From positions 1-64,000 of the forward strand of contig NZ_JBFAKK010000011.1 of assembly GCF_040655735.1 (NCBI RefSeq): a DNA stretch of 64,000 nucleotides, read 5' to 3'. A program made the translations under genes and the position numbers. The notes beneath the pieces are model-generated. The model was not told the origin of the DNA. It saw only the letters and a program-made list of their open reading frames with translations, and made no database searches. Below are positions 8,054 through 16,746 of this stretch, piece by piece (position 1 is the stretch's first letter; each line of letters begins with the position of its first letter). This DNA comes from Phytomonospora sp040655735 (GTDB lineage Bacteria; Actinomycetota; Actinomycetes; Mycobacteriales; Micromonosporaceae).

Positions 8054-9102
8054 GGGGTCAGCATGCCCTCGACGTGCGACGCTCGGTCCCGCTCCGCCGA
8101 ATTCGGCACGAGGCGGGCGACGCCGTCGACCTCGTCGCCGATGCCCCAGCCGGGCGGCCACGCGTGCCGGGCGGAAGGCTGTCGCACCTCGGCGCCGGTG
8201 AAGTCGAGCTCACCGGCGATAACCGCCCGGTCGAAGGAGCCCAGCGACGCGAAGACCGCGCCGCCGAAGTCGGCCGGACCGGCGAACTCGACGTCGTCGA
8301 AGACGGCCGCGCCACCGAAGTGCGCCCCCGGGAACTGGGCGGGCCCGTCGAAGCGCGACTCGTGGAAGAACGCCGTACGTATCACCGTCAGGTCCCCGAA
8401 CATGGCCCGCGCGCGAAACCGCGTCGCGTTGCACCGCAACCGCAGGAGATGGCAGTTGCGCAGGTCGAGGTCGTCGAGCTCGGCGCCGCTGAGGTCGGCG
8501 ATCATGCCCGGCCAGAACTCCGGCGTCGCCTCGGGCGTGGTGCGATCGCGCACTTCGTGGGGACGCGGATCGCGGAACCGCTCGGTGAGCATGCGTTGCG
8601 CGGCGATCCGCACCTGGTGCTCGGGCGAGGGCGGATCCTCGCGCTGGTAGGGCATCCGCAGGTAGGCGCAGATCACGTTGACCACGACCTGCCGGTGCGC
8701 CGGATGGCTGATCCCCAGGCGCTCCAGCGCGTAGAGGCCACCGAGCCGGACGGCGGCCGACTCGCTGCCGAGCTGGTCGACGGCCTTGACGTACAGGTCG
8801 GTGATCCGGCGCTCGGTGGCGTCGAACTCGACACCGGCCGCGACCTCCTCACGGTGTCGCTGATCGCGCTCCTGCAACCACTGCCGGCGGGCGATCAGCG
8901 CCAAGGTGATCAGGCCGCCGGCGCCGAAGGCGACCGTGAAACCGGTCCGCACGGCGTCCATGCGCAGCAGGGGATCGTTGCCCGCCAGGGAATGCAGCCA
9001 GCTGATCACCCCCACCGCGACCGCGAGGAGGGTGAGGACGCCACCGGTGATCAGCAGACCCCAGGGCGGCCTTCGCAAAGGCCGGAGCTCGGGAACGGGC
9101 AT
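8050..9102 (-). CDS. Membrane-anchored pentapeptide-repeat protein
   Basis: This 350-residue protein has two hydrophobic segments (about residues 14-36 and 52-70), then a charged helical linker (QERDQRHREEVAAGVEF), a central helical region with an HEAT-like look, and C-terminal pentapeptide-like repeats (SGAELDDLDLRNC; ARFxG-type units such as AQFPGAHFGGAAVFDDVEF). Pentapeptide arrays form a right-handed beta helix. The membrane-linker-pentapeptide layout is common in actinobacteria but has no assigned function. It is co-translated with the DinB-like gene downstream. Confidence 0.75.
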   Translation of the reverse strand: MPVPELRPLRRPPWGLLITGGVLTLLAVAVGVISWLHSLAGNDPLLRMDAVRTGFTVAFGAGGLITLALIARRQWLQERDQRHREEVAAGVEFDATERRITDLYVKAVDQLGSESAAVRLGGLYALERLGISHPAHRQVVVNVICAYLRMPYQREDPPSPEHQVRIAAQRMLTERFRDPRPHEVRDRTTPEATPEFWPGMIADLSGAELDDLDLRNCHLLRLRCNATRFRARAMFGDLTVIRTAFFHESRFDGPAQFPGAHFGGAAVFDDVEFAGPADFGGAVFASLGSFDRAVIAGELDFTGAEVRQPSARHAWPPGWGIGDEVDGVARLVPNSAERDRASHVEGMLTP

Positions 9103-9141
9103 GCCCGGATGCTCCCAGACATCCCCGCCGGAGTCACGCCG

Positions 9142-9342
9142 CTACTCGGCGCCCGCCGCGCGCGCCTTCTCCAGGCGCTCCCGGGCACCGTCGAGCCAGG
9201 CCTGGCAGGTGTCGGCGAGCTTCTCACCGCGCTCCCACAGCGCCAGTGACTCCTCAAGCGTCGCCCCGCCGGTCTCCAGCTTCTCCACCACCGACACCAG
9301 TTCGGCGCGGGCCTGCTCGTAGCTCAGGCTCTCTTCGGACAT
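9142..9342 (-). CDS. xseB: Exodeoxyribonuclease VII small subunit
   Basis: This 66-residue helical protein has the XseB signature SYEQARAELVSVVEKLETGG followed by LEESLALWERGEKL. It binds several copies to XseA to make exonuclease VII, which degrades single-stranded DNA from both ends. ATG 9342 is chosen because AAGGAG lies 8 nt upstream; the GTG at 9351 would overlap the xseA stop but has no room for that SD. It is the second gene of the xseA-xseB operon. Confidence 0.95.
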   Translation of the reverse strand: MSEESLSYEQARAELVSVVEKLETGGATLEESLALWERGEKLADTCQAWLDGARERLEKARAAGAE

Positions 9343-9347
9343 CGCGT

Positions 9348-10586
9348 TCACTCCTTGACAGTCGCGTGGATCTCGCCCTCGGCGAGGCGGACGCGCAGGA
9401 CGTCGCCGGCGTTCGCCTCGGCGGCGGCGCGCAGCACCGAGCCGTCGGCCTGCTGGACGATGGCGTAGCCGCGGTCCAAAGTGGCCTGCGGCGACAGCGC
9501 GCGCAGCCGGGCGCGTACATGGCTGAGCGAGTCGACGGCCGAGGCGATCCGGCCCGACAAAGCATGCCGGGCCCGGCGCAGCGACTCGTCCACTTCGGAC
9601 TGACGGCCGTCGACGATGCTCGCCGGCTGCGCCAGGCAGGGCCGCGACCGCACGGCGTCGAGGCGGTGCTGCTCACGGTCGAGGAGACCGTTCATGGCCA
9701 GGTCGAGGCGGCGGCGGGCCATGCTCAGCGCGCGCAGCTCCTCGGAGAAGTCCGGGACGACGCGCTTGGCGGCGTCGGTGGGGGTCGAGGCGCGCACGTC
9801 GGCGACGTAGTCGACCAGCGGGTTGTCCGTCTCGTGGCCGATGGCCGCCACGATCGGCGTTTTGCAGGCGAACACCGCCCGGCACAGGGCCTCGTCCGAC
9901 CACGGCAGCAGGTCCTCGACGCTCCCGCCGCCACGGGCCAGGACGATGACCTCGATGTCGGGGTCGGCCTCCATCGACGCCAGTGCGTCCAGAACGGCCG
10001 GCACCGCCGAGGCGCCCTGCACGGGCACGTTGATCACGCGGAAGTCCGCGGCCGGGAAGCGCAGCCGCGCGTTCTCCAGCACGTCCTTCTCCGCGGCGCT
10101 CGCTCGGCCGGTGATCAGCCCGATCCGGCGCGGCAGGAAAGGCAGCGGGCGCTTGCGGGCCGGGTCGAAGAGGCCCTCGGCGGCCAGCATCTTCTTGAGC
10201 CGCTGGAGCCGCGCCAGGAGTTCACCGAGCCCGACGGCGCGGATGTCGTCGACGCCCAGCGACAGGGTCCCCCGCCCGGCGTACCACTGCGGCTTGCCGT
10301 GCACGATCACACGCCCGCCCTGCACCAGCGGCGGCTCGGCGGCCTCCACGAAGCGGCGCGGGACCGTCAGCGTCACACTGATGTCGGCCGACATGTCCCG
10401 CAAGGTGATGAACACCAGGGGACTGCCCGGGCGCTTGGTGATCTGGGCGATCTCGCCCTCGGCCCACACCCAGCCCAGCCGCCCGACCCACTCGCCGATC
10501 TTCTGGCTCACGACCCGGACGGGCCACGGGGCCTCGGGGCTCGGCGCCTTGACGGCGCCCTCCCGTTCCTGCTGGGTCTCGGTCAC
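9348..10586 (-). CDS. xseA: Exodeoxyribonuclease VII large subunit
   Basis: This 412-residue protein has the N-terminal OB-fold (WAEGEIAQITKRPGSPLVF), then the catalytic domain with ARGGGSVEDLLPWSDE and AIGHETDNPLVDYVADVRASTP, both classic XseA motifs, and a C-terminal helical region that binds XseB. It degrades single-stranded DNA during repair. GTG 10586 is taken because TACGCT sits 6 nt upstream at leaderless spacing and homologues begin close to the OB-fold. The stop is 5 nt from the xseB ATG. Confidence 0.94.
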   Translation of the reverse strand: MTETQQEREGAVKAPSPEAPWPVRVVSQKIGEWVGRLGWVWAEGEIAQITKRPGSPLVFITLRDMSADISVTLTVPRRFVEAAEPPLVQGGRVIVHGKPQWYAGRGTLSLGVDDIRAVGLGELLARLQRLKKMLAAEGLFDPARKRPLPFLPRRIGLITGRASAAEKDVLENARLRFPAADFRVINVPVQGASAVPAVLDALASMEADPDIEVIVLARGGGSVEDLLPWSDEALCRAVFACKTPIVAAIGHETDNPLVDYVADVRASTPTDAAKRVVPDFSEELRALSMARRRLDLAMNGLLDREQHRLDAVRSRPCLAQPASIVDGRQSEVDESLRRARHALSGRIASAVDSLSHVRARLRALSPQATLDRGYAIVQQADGSVLRAAAEANAGDVLRVRLAEGEIHATVKE

Positions 10587-10592
10587 CCGGTC

Positions 10593-10598
10593 AGCGTA
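10593..10598 (-). promoter_or_regulatory. Leaderless -10 box of xseA
   Basis: TACGCT on the - strand, with 6 nt (GACCGG) before the GTG at 10586. No SD is present. Confidence 0.5.
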
Positions 10599-10635
10599 CG
10601 GGAGGGCACCGACAGCCCGAATCGCGCCAAAGGTG

Positions 10636-11223
10636 TCACGGAGTCCAGTTCGGGTCGCGTCCCGACAGCGCCAGCGCCCGGTCGAGGGCACTCGCGTCGG
10701 CCGGCACCTCGACGGGCGCGGCGAAGCCCTCGTAGTCCCGGTACATCTGCGCCCACTTCTCGACGTGCGGCAGCACGCCCTCGCCCAGCGCCGGATCGGC
10801 GACGTACTCGCCGCCGGTGGCCTTGGCGAGGTCCCAGCCGTGCAGGACGAACTCCATCAGCAGCATCACGGCGGTATCCCGCGCGGCCATCGCGCCGTCG
10901 CCCGACCCGATCTCGCCTTCGAACACCGCCGGGTCCGACCAGACCGCCAGCGCTCGCTCCAGCTGCTCGTCGTAAGCGGCCTGCCAGCCAGGCTCGGCCA
11001 CGAAGTCGCGCGAGGTCAGATCCTCGCCCATGTCCTCCCGCAGCCCGCGCTTCTCCAGCGCGTACGCCGTCCACAACACGAAGTGGTTGGCGAGCTCTCG
11101 GCCCGACCAGTCCGCGCTCGGCGTCGGCCGGTCCAGGTCGTCCTCACCGACCTGCCCGACAACGCGGCCAGCGGCCTGCCCGGCGAGTTTCAGCAGTTCA
11201 AAGGTCTTCTCGTCGTCGCTCAT
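10636..11223 (-). CDS. TIGR03086 family DinB-like protein, second copy
   Basis: This 195-residue protein has the DinB/mycothiol isomerase fold signature (DLDRPTPSADWSGRELANHFVLW) and a second conserved His in MEFVLHGWDLAKATGG. It is diverged from the 7463 copy: PTPCGDW there is PTPSADW here. Metal-dependent, possibly mycothiol-dependent chemistry is inferred from the family. The gene lies upstream of xseA on the same strand but has its own TAGATT box. Confidence 0.78.
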   Translation of the reverse strand: MSDDEKTFELLKLAGQAAGRVVGQVGEDDLDRPTPSADWSGRELANHFVLWTAYALEKRGLREDMGEDLTSRDFVAEPGWQAAYDEQLERALAVWSDPAVFEGEIGSGDGAMAARDTAVMLLMEFVLHGWDLAKATGGEYVADPALGEGVLPHVEKWAQMYRDYEGFAAPVEVPADASALDRALALSGRDPNWTP

Positions 11224-11229
11224 GCCCCC

Positions 11230-11235
11230 AATCTA
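11230..11235 (-). promoter_or_regulatory. Leaderless -10 box of the second TIGR03086 gene
   Basis: TAGATT on the - strand followed by GGGGGC and then the ATG at 11223. Confidence 0.5.
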
Positions 11236-11326
11236 GGAGCCGGCCGGTCCCGAGTCTTGAACAAAGACGACATGCGCCTCATGTGAGGGGACGCACGTAC
11301 TTGATCCGCCTTTGCGGTCGGCTGCG

Positions 11327-11332
11327 TACCAT
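11327..11332 (+). promoter_or_regulatory. Leaderless -10 box of ispH
   Basis: TACCAT lies 7 nt before GTG 11340. It overlaps the alternative ATG at 11331, which argues that the GTG is the real start. Confidence 0.45.
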
Positions 11333-11339
11333 GGCAGGC

Positions 11340-12299
11340 GTGTCAACCAAACGCGTCCTCCTGGCCAAGCCGCGCGGTTACTGCGCGGGTGTCGACCGTG
11401 CCGTCGTGACGGTGGAGAAGGCGCTGGAGGTGTACGGACCGCCGATCTACGTGCGCAAGGAGATCGTGCACAACAAGCACGTCGTCTCCACGCTGGAGGC
11501 CAAAGGCGCCGTCTTCGTCGAAGAGAACGAGGAGGTGCCGCTCGGCGCGACCGTCATCTTCTCCGCCCACGGCGTCGCCCCCGTCGTCCACGACGAGGCC
11601 AAGGCCCGCAACCTCCGCGCCATCGACGCGACCTGCCCCCTGGTCACCAAGGTCCACAACGAGGCCCGGCGCTACGCCGCCGACGACTACGACATCCTCC
11701 TCATCGGCCACGAAGGCCACGAAGAGGTCATCGGCACCTCCGGCGAGGCCCCCGAGCACATCCAGCTCGTCGACGGCCCCGACGACGTCGCCAACGTCAA
11801 GGTCCGCGACCCCGAGAAGGTCGTGTGGCTCTCCCAGACGACCCTGTCCGTCGACGAGACCATGGAGACCGTCGAGCGGCTGCGCGCCAAGCTCCCACTG
11901 CTCCAGGCGCCCCCCAGTGACGACATCTGCTACGCCACCCAGAACCGCCAGCTCGCCGTCAAGGACATGGCCGGCGAGTGCGGCCTGGTCATCGTCGTCG
12001 GCTCCCGCAACTCCTCCAACTCCGTCCGGCTCGTCGAAGTCGCCCTCGGCGCCGGCGCCGACGCGTCCTACCTCGTCGACTTCGCCCACGAGATCGACGA
12101 GACCTGGCTCAACGGCGTCGACACCGTCGGCGTCACCTCGGGCGCCTCGGTACCCGACGAACTCGTGCAGGACGTGCTCAAGTACCTCGCGGAGCGAGGG
12201 TACGGCGACGTCACCGAGATCGACTCCGCCGAAGAGAAGCTCGTCTTCTCACTGCCGCAAGACCTGAAGCGGGACATGAAGAAGGCCGGTATCTCCTAG
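11340..12299 (+). CDS. ispH: 4-hydroxy-3-methylbut-2-enyl diphosphate reductase
   Basis: This is the last enzyme of the MEP isoprenoid pathway, an oxygen-sensitive iron-sulphur enzyme making IPP and DMAPP. The 319-residue protein keeps the three cluster cysteines in PRGYCAGVDRA, IDATCPLVTKVH and DDICYATQNRQ, the substrate-binding GHEGHEEV, and VVGSRNSSNSVRL. GTG 11340 is preferred (see the -10 box); ATG 11331 would add MAG. It is monocistronic and ends in TAG within a CTAG. Confidence 0.95.
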   Translation: MSTKRVLLAKPRGYCAGVDRAVVTVEKALEVYGPPIYVRKEIVHNKHVVSTLEAKGAVFVEENEEVPLGATVIFSAHGVAPVVHDEAKARNLRAIDATCPLVTKVHNEARRYAADDYDILLIGHEGHEEVIGTSGEAPEHIQLVDGPDDVANVKVRDPEKVVWLSQTTLSVDETMETVERLRAKLPLLQAPPSDDICYATQNRQLAVKDMAGECGLVIVVGSRNSSNSVRLVEVALGAGADASYLVDFAHEIDETWLNGVDTVGVTSGASVPDELVQDVLKYLAERGYGDVTEIDSAEEKLVFSLPQDLKRDMKKAGIS

Positions 12300-12506
12300 C
12301 GGCTGCGCCGCGGACGCGCTTCGCGCGCTTGCCTCTGGGCGTGGCGCTCCGCAGCCGTCGCCGTCTCGTCGGGTACAGCTCGTCGTGGTCGCCGGACGGC
12401 TTTGGCGGCCGCCCCGCCGTACGCGGCAGAGTCGGTGCGGGGTCTCGGCTGGAGCGGCTTCGGTCGCGGGCTGTGCTCGGGTGAACTTGGTAGTGGAGGT
12501 TGCCTC

Positions 12507-13184
12507 GTGCCGGACGTGTTGGTGGTGGTGACCTCGCACGATCGGCTCGGTGACGCGGGATCCACCGGCGTGGGCCTCCAGACCGTGTCGGCGGCGCTCT
12601 ACGCGCTGGCCGACGCGGGAGCGACCGTCTCCATCGCCTCACCGCTCGGCGGGCGGCCCCCGGTCGACCCGCTGACCTTCGGCGAGGGAGTCGAAACGGA
12701 ATCGCTCACGCGATACCTCGACGACCCCGCCGCCGTGGAGCTGTTCGAGTCTTCTCTGCCCCTCCCGGAGGCCGCCGAGCGTGAGTTCGACGGGGTGTAC
12801 TTCGCCGGTGGGCACGGCGGAATGTGGGACTTCCCGGCCGACCCGGTGATCGACTATCTGATCGCCTCCGTGCTCGACTCCGGCGGGTACGCGGCGGCCG
12901 TCTGCCACGGTGTCGCCGCGCTGTGCGGTGACCGCGGCGTCCTCAAGGGCCGCCGGGTGACGGGCCTGACCAACAAGGAGGAGCTCCTCCTCGGCCGGGA
13001 CCGGGCCGTTCCCTTCCTCCTCCAGGACCGGCTCGCCGAGCTCGGCGGCACCTTCGTCGAAGCCGGCGAGTTCACCTCGCACGTCGTCGTCGACGGTCAG
13101 GTCATCACCGGACAGAACATGCGCTCCGCCGACGCCACCGCCCACGCCCTGCTGGAAGCACTGGCCGCGAAAGAGCGGCCCTAG
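12507..13184 (+). CDS. DJ-1/PfpI (Hsp31-like) family protein
   Basis: This 225-residue cytosolic protein has the class I glutamine-amidotransferase-like fold. The nucleophile elbow is AAVCHGVAALCG (Cys near 130) after a YFAGGHGGMWDFP loop, as in Hsp31/glyoxalase III-type chaperone-deglycases. Real activity (glyoxalase, chaperone or hydrolase) cannot be told from sequence. GTG 12507 is preceded by GGAGG at 7 nt. The stop TAG lies in the left CTAG of the short MITE-like element. The 207-bp gap upstream (12300-12506) shows no gene. Confidence 0.8.
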   Translation: MPDVLVVVTSHDRLGDAGSTGVGLQTVSAALYALADAGATVSIASPLGGRPPVDPLTFGEGVETESLTRYLDDPAAVELFESSLPLPEAAEREFDGVYFAGGHGGMWDFPADPVIDYLIASVLDSGGYAAAVCHGVAALCGDRGVLKGRRVTGLTNKEELLLGRDRAVPFLLQDRLAELGGTFVEAGEFTSHVVVDGQVITGQNMRSADATAHALLEALAAKERP

Positions 13185-13253
13185 GCGTGTCCTGGTGATC
13201 TTGTGGGTGCGAGTCCGCCGCAGCCCCGCAGTGATCACCCGGACACGGCCTAG
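13181..13253. mobile_element. MITE-like element flanked by CTAG (short form)
   Basis: CTAG at 13181-13184 and 13250-13253 flanks a 65-nt insert. Its two ends match the two ends of the 4132-4299 element in inverted orientation (GGTGATCTTGTGGGTGCGAG at one side; GCAGTGATCACCCGGACACG at the other), and the roughly 100-nt centre of the long form is missing. It lies exactly between the stop codons of convergent genes, and each CTAG provides one of them. Confidence 0.8.
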
Positions 13254-14302
13254 ACCGTCCGCACGGTCCCCGACTCGCCCAGCGGGGCGTAGTGCTCGGT
13301 GAACAGGGTCGCCACGAGTTCGCGGCGGCTCGACACGCCGAGCTTGCCGAACACGGCCTTGACGTGGTCGCGGACGGTGTGCGGGGAGATGAACAGGGCC
13401 GCCGCGATCTCGCCGGTGCCCAGGCCCCGGGACAGGTGCTCGGTGATCTCCAGCTCCCGCGCGGTGAGGCCGTAGGCGCGCACGATCAGCGGCGCGACCT
13501 CCGAGGCCGGGGCGTCCTCCACGACCACCGCCGTCTGCGCCACACGGCCGTCGGGTCCGCGCAGGCAGCTCGCGTGGCACACCATCCACCGCCCCGACCG
13601 GCCCCGGATCCGGATGCGCGCGCCGCCCTCGGCACGCCCCTCCGTGACCGCCTTCGCCCGCGCGGCCGTGCTGTGCACCCACGCGGGGATCCGCACACCC
13701 CAGGGGGTGTCGGCGGCAGGACCCGGCGGCATGTCGTCCAGGTGGCGGCGGGCCTCGTCGTTGACCGACAGCAGCCGCCCCTCGCGGTCGAACAGCAGCA
13801 GCCCCGGGCCGCCGGCGGCGTGCGTGTCGGCCGAGGGCGTCGCGAAGGCCCGCAGCCGCTTCGCCAGCGGCCCCGAGAGCTCGGCGACCAGCCGCGTCTC
13901 CGCCTCGGTGAACGGCGCCTCGCCACGGTGCCGGAACAGGCTGATCTGCCCCCACGGGAGCCCGTCGACGCGCAGAACCGCCCGCATCTCGTCGTCGAGG
14001 CCGCGAGGGCGCATGAAGTCCCGGTACAGCGCGCTGCGGGCGGGCAGGCCGCCGGTGCTTTCGCGCAGGCCCGCCGCGGGCGTGGCGGCCCGCGCGAGGT
14101 CGGCGAAGGCATTGACCGTCTCCCCGCCCAGCTCGACGTCCCAGTAGGCCGCGCAGCCCTCGGCGGTCACGTGCTCGCCGAGGATCGGCGCGGTCGGCAG
14201 GCCCGTGAAGGGGTCGACCGCGCGCCACACGGCGGCGTCGAAGGGCACCTTGCGGCGCAGCCGGTGCGAGGCCTGCGCGAACAGGTCGAGAGCGGTGCCC
14301 AT
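13250..14302 (-). CDS. LuxR-family regulator with GAF/PAS-like sensor region
   Basis: This 350-residue protein has a C-terminal LuxR helix-turn-helix (YGLTARELEITEHLSRGLGT, then IAAALFISPHTVRDHVKAVFGKLG). The N-terminal 270 residues contain a GAF-like half (to about 170) and a PAS-like half (LLLFDREGRLLSVNDEARR). It probably responds to a small molecule. ATG 14302 follows GGGAGG; an ATG at 14317 overlaps the stop of the quinone reductase gene. Being co-oriented and almost coupled with that gene, it may regulate redox genes such as its neighbour. Confidence 0.85.
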   Translation of the reverse strand: MGTALDLFAQASHRLRRKVPFDAAVWRAVDPFTGLPTAPILGEHVTAEGCAAYWDVELGGETVNAFADLARAATPAAGLRESTGGLPARSALYRDFMRPRGLDDEMRAVLRVDGLPWGQISLFRHRGEAPFTEAETRLVAELSGPLAKRLRAFATPSADTHAAGGPGLLLFDREGRLLSVNDEARRHLDDMPPGPAADTPWGVRIPAWVHSTAARAKAVTEGRAEGGARIRIRGRSGRWMVCHASCLRGPDGRVAQTAVVVEDAPASEVAPLIVRAYGLTARELEITEHLSRGLGTGEIAAALFISPHTVRDHVKAVFGKLGVSSRRELVATLFTEHYAPLGESGTVRTV

Positions 14303-14313
14303 GGGACCTCCCG

Positions 14314-15282
14314 TCATGGGATGAGCAGTGCCTTTCCAATACTGCGCCGCTCCTCGATGGAAAGGTGCGCCTCGGCGGCGTGATCAAGGTCGTAGCGTGC
14401 GCCGACGTGGACGTCGAGCGAGCCGTCGGCGACCCAGCCGAACACGTCGTCGGCGCGGGCGAGGAGTTCCTCGCGCTCGGCGATGAAGTCGATGATCCCG
14501 GGCCGGGTGAGCACGAGCGAGCCGCCCGTCAGCAGCCGCGCCGGGTCGAAACCGGTGACGGGACCGCTGGGCGTGCCGAGCAGGACATAGGTCCCCCGAC
14601 GGCGCAGCGCGGCCAGCCCTCCGTCGAAGGTGGCGGCACCGACCCCGTCGTAGACGGCGGCGACCCCCACCCCGTCCGTGCGGCGACGGGCCTCCTCGGC
14701 GAAGTCGCCGTACCCGACGACCTCCGCCCCTGCCTTCTCGGCGATCTCGGCCTTCTCCGGCGACGAGGTCGTCCCGACCACCCGCGCGCCCCGGATCCGC
14801 GCCACCTGCGTGAGCGTCAGCCCCAGCCCGCCGGCGGCGGCGTGGACGACGACGGTGTCGCCCGGCCGTACGGCGTACACCGAGTGCGTCAGGTAGTGCG
14901 CGGTCAGGCCGTGCATCAGCACCGCCGCGGCCGTTTCGAGGTCGATCCCATCGGGCACCGGCACGAGCCGGTCGGCCGGGACCGCGACACGCTCCGCGTA
15001 GCCTCCCGCCCCCTCGTTGAGGCCCCGGGGCATGGCCCACGCGACCCGCGCGCCCGCCGGCAGATCCCCGACGGCCGCCGTCAGCGTCCCCGCGCCCTCC
15101 ACCCCCGGCACGAACGGCGGCGGCACCGGGATCGAGCCCGCGCGGTGGGCGACGTCGATGTAGTTGACCCCGGCGGCGGCCACCTCGACGATCGCCTCAC
15201 CGGGCCCCGCGACCGGCTCCGGCCGCTCCGTGACGGCGAGGACCCCCGGATTTCCCGGCTCGCGGACGACGACTGCTCGCAT
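14314..15282 (-). CDS. Zinc-free medium-chain quinone reductase (QOR-like)
   Basis: This 322-residue MDR-family NADPH oxidoreductase has the N-terminal GroES-like domain (AAAGVNYIDVAHRAG) and the Rossmann nucleotide site HAAAGGLGLTLTQVARIRGA. Catalytic-zinc Cys/His are absent, as in quinone oxidoreductases. It would reduce quinones or alkenals with NADPH. The start at 15282 follows AGGGAG. The LuxR-type gene lies immediately downstream with the ATG/TGA overlap or a 12-nt gap, suggesting an operon. Confidence 0.88.
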   Translation of the reverse strand: MRAVVVREPGNPGVLAVTERPEPVAGPGEAIVEVAAAGVNYIDVAHRAGSIPVPPPFVPGVEGAGTLTAAVGDLPAGARVAWAMPRGLNEGAGGYAERVAVPADRLVPVPDGIDLETAAAVLMHGLTAHYLTHSVYAVRPGDTVVVHAAAGGLGLTLTQVARIRGARVVGTTSSPEKAEIAEKAGAEVVGYGDFAEEARRRTDGVGVAAVYDGVGAATFDGGLAALRRRGTYVLLGTPSGPVTGFDPARLLTGGSLVLTRPGIIDFIAEREELLARADDVFGWVADGSLDVHVGARYDLDHAAEAHLSIEERRSIGKALLIP

Positions 15283-15447
15283 GGCTGCTCCCTGGTGTCG
15301 GTGGACTTCGAGCCTGCGGCGGGGGAGGGGGATCGCCTACCCCGCGTTTGAGGGGTTTCGGGTCGCGGGAAGCCCTCAGGCGAGGGATACCCGCCCGCAC
15401 CACCCCGGCGGAGGGTCGAGATCCACACCCGACCCGAGGAGCCCTTC

Positions 15448-16746
15448 ATGCCCCGAACCCTCACCGGCGGCGACACCGTCACCGCCCCCGGCCTGCGCCT
15501 CGGCGCCCTGTTCGGCCCCGCCGTGTTCGGCGTGACCGCCGCCGGGGTCGCCCTCCCCGCCGTGATCGCCGGCCTGCGCGCCGACCCCGCCGCCGCGACC
15601 TGGGTGCTCACCGTCCACGCCCTCGCGCTGGGCGTCGGCACCGCGTTGTTCGGCCGCCTCGCCGACGCCGTCGGCGTCCGCGCGGTCCTGTGGTCGGGAA
15701 GCGCGATCACGGCCGCCGGGACGGTCGTGTGCCTCTTCGCGCCCGGCCTCGGCAGCCTCGTCGCCGGCCGGGCGCTGCTCGCCCTCGGTTCAGGCGCCTT
15801 GGCGGCCGGCGGGCTCGCCCTGGGAGCCGCGACCGACCCCGAGCGCCGCCCGCGCGTGCTGGCCGTCTTCGGCGCCGTGATCGCGGTCTTCGCGGCCGCG
15901 GCGACCTTCGCCGGCGGAGTCGTCACCGACGTCCTGTCCTGGCGGGTCGCGCTCGTCCTGCCCGTCCTGTCGATCCTCGCCGTCCCGCTCTGCCTCCCGC
16001 TCGCCCGCGCGCACGGGGCACGCCAGGGCGTCGACGTCCTCGGCGCACTTCTGCTCGCCGCGACCGCCACCGCCGGCCTCGTCCTCATCCAGGCCCGCAC
16101 CCTCCGGCTGCCGCTCGCGGTCACCCTGGCCTGCGCACTCGCTGTCGCCGCCGGGGCGATCGCCCTCTGGCGCCGGATCGCGACCCGCCCCGACGGCTTC
16201 GTCCCCCGCGACGTCGTCACCGACCCCCGCTTCCTGCGCGCCGCCGCCGTCGGCGCGGGCGTCTACGCAGGACTCTTCGCGACGATGTACGCCGTCCCCC
16301 AGCTCCTCGCCCGCGAGCACCACTGGGGCGTCCTCGCCGTCGGCGCGGCCCTGCTGCCCGGCGCGGTGCTCGGCGCGGTCGTCTCCCGGGTCGCCGCCCG
16401 ACCGGCCGTCCTCGCCGCCGTCGCCATCGCCGCGGCCGTCACCGGAGCCGCCGCCGGACTCGTCGGCGGCGGCCCGTGGGGACTGGTCGTCGGCGCCTCC
16501 CTGGCGACCACCGGCTTCGCCACGACCCAGGTCGTCGCCACCGGCCGCGTCTCCGCCGCCGTCGAACCCAGGCGGCGCGGAGCCGCGATGGGCCTGCTCA
16601 ACCTGTGCTTCTTCGTCGGCGGCGCGGCCGGCTCGGCGCTGGCCGGAGCGCTCGCCGAACCCCTCGGGCTCGGCGGCGCGCTCGCGGTCGCGGCGGTCCC
16701 GCCGCTGCTGGCGGGGCTGCTCGCGCCCGGGCTCAGGAAGTCCTAG
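15448..16746 (+). CDS. MFS transporter (drug/proton antiporter type)
   Basis: This 432-residue inner-membrane protein has about 12-14 hydrophobic helices. LFGRLADAVGVRAVLW resembles MFS motif A between helices 2 and 3, and VAGRALLALGSGAL the helix-4 region of DHA2-like exporters. Substrate unknown. GAGGAG precedes ATG 15448. Its TAG stop shares CTAG (16743-16746) with the stop of the convergent aldo-keto reductase gene. It is divergent from the quinone reductase gene across a 165-nt gap in which I see no clear operator. Confidence 0.88.
   Translation: MPRTLTGGDTVTAPGLRLGALFGPAVFGVTAAGVALPAVIAGLRADPAAATWVLTVHALALGVGTALFGRLADAVGVRAVLWSGSAITAAGTVVCLFAPGLGSLVAGRALLALGSGALAAGGLALGAATDPERRPRVLAVFGAVIAVFAAAATFAGGVVTDVLSWRVALVLPVLSILAVPLCLPLARAHGARQGVDVLGALLLAATATAGLVLIQARTLRLPLAVTLACALAVAAGAIALWRRIATRPDGFVPRDVVTDPRFLRAAAVGAGVYAGLFATMYAVPQLLAREHHWGVLAVGAALLPGAVLGAVVSRVAARPAVLAAVAIAAAVTGAAAGLVGGGPWGLVVGASLATTGFATTQVVATGRVSAAVEPRRRGAAMGLLNLCFFVGGAAGSALAGALAEPLGLGGALAVAAVPPLLAGLLAPGLRKS

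Noticed and set aside
9246..11330. A very long + strand open frame running through xseB-xseA up to ispH
   Set aside because: It is antisense to clear xseB, xseA and TIGR03086 genes and has no domain; only its last part (ispH) is real.
11331..11333. ATG 11331 as the ispH start
   Set aside because: It overlaps the TACCAT box placed correctly for GTG 11340 and has no SD; kept only as an alternative.
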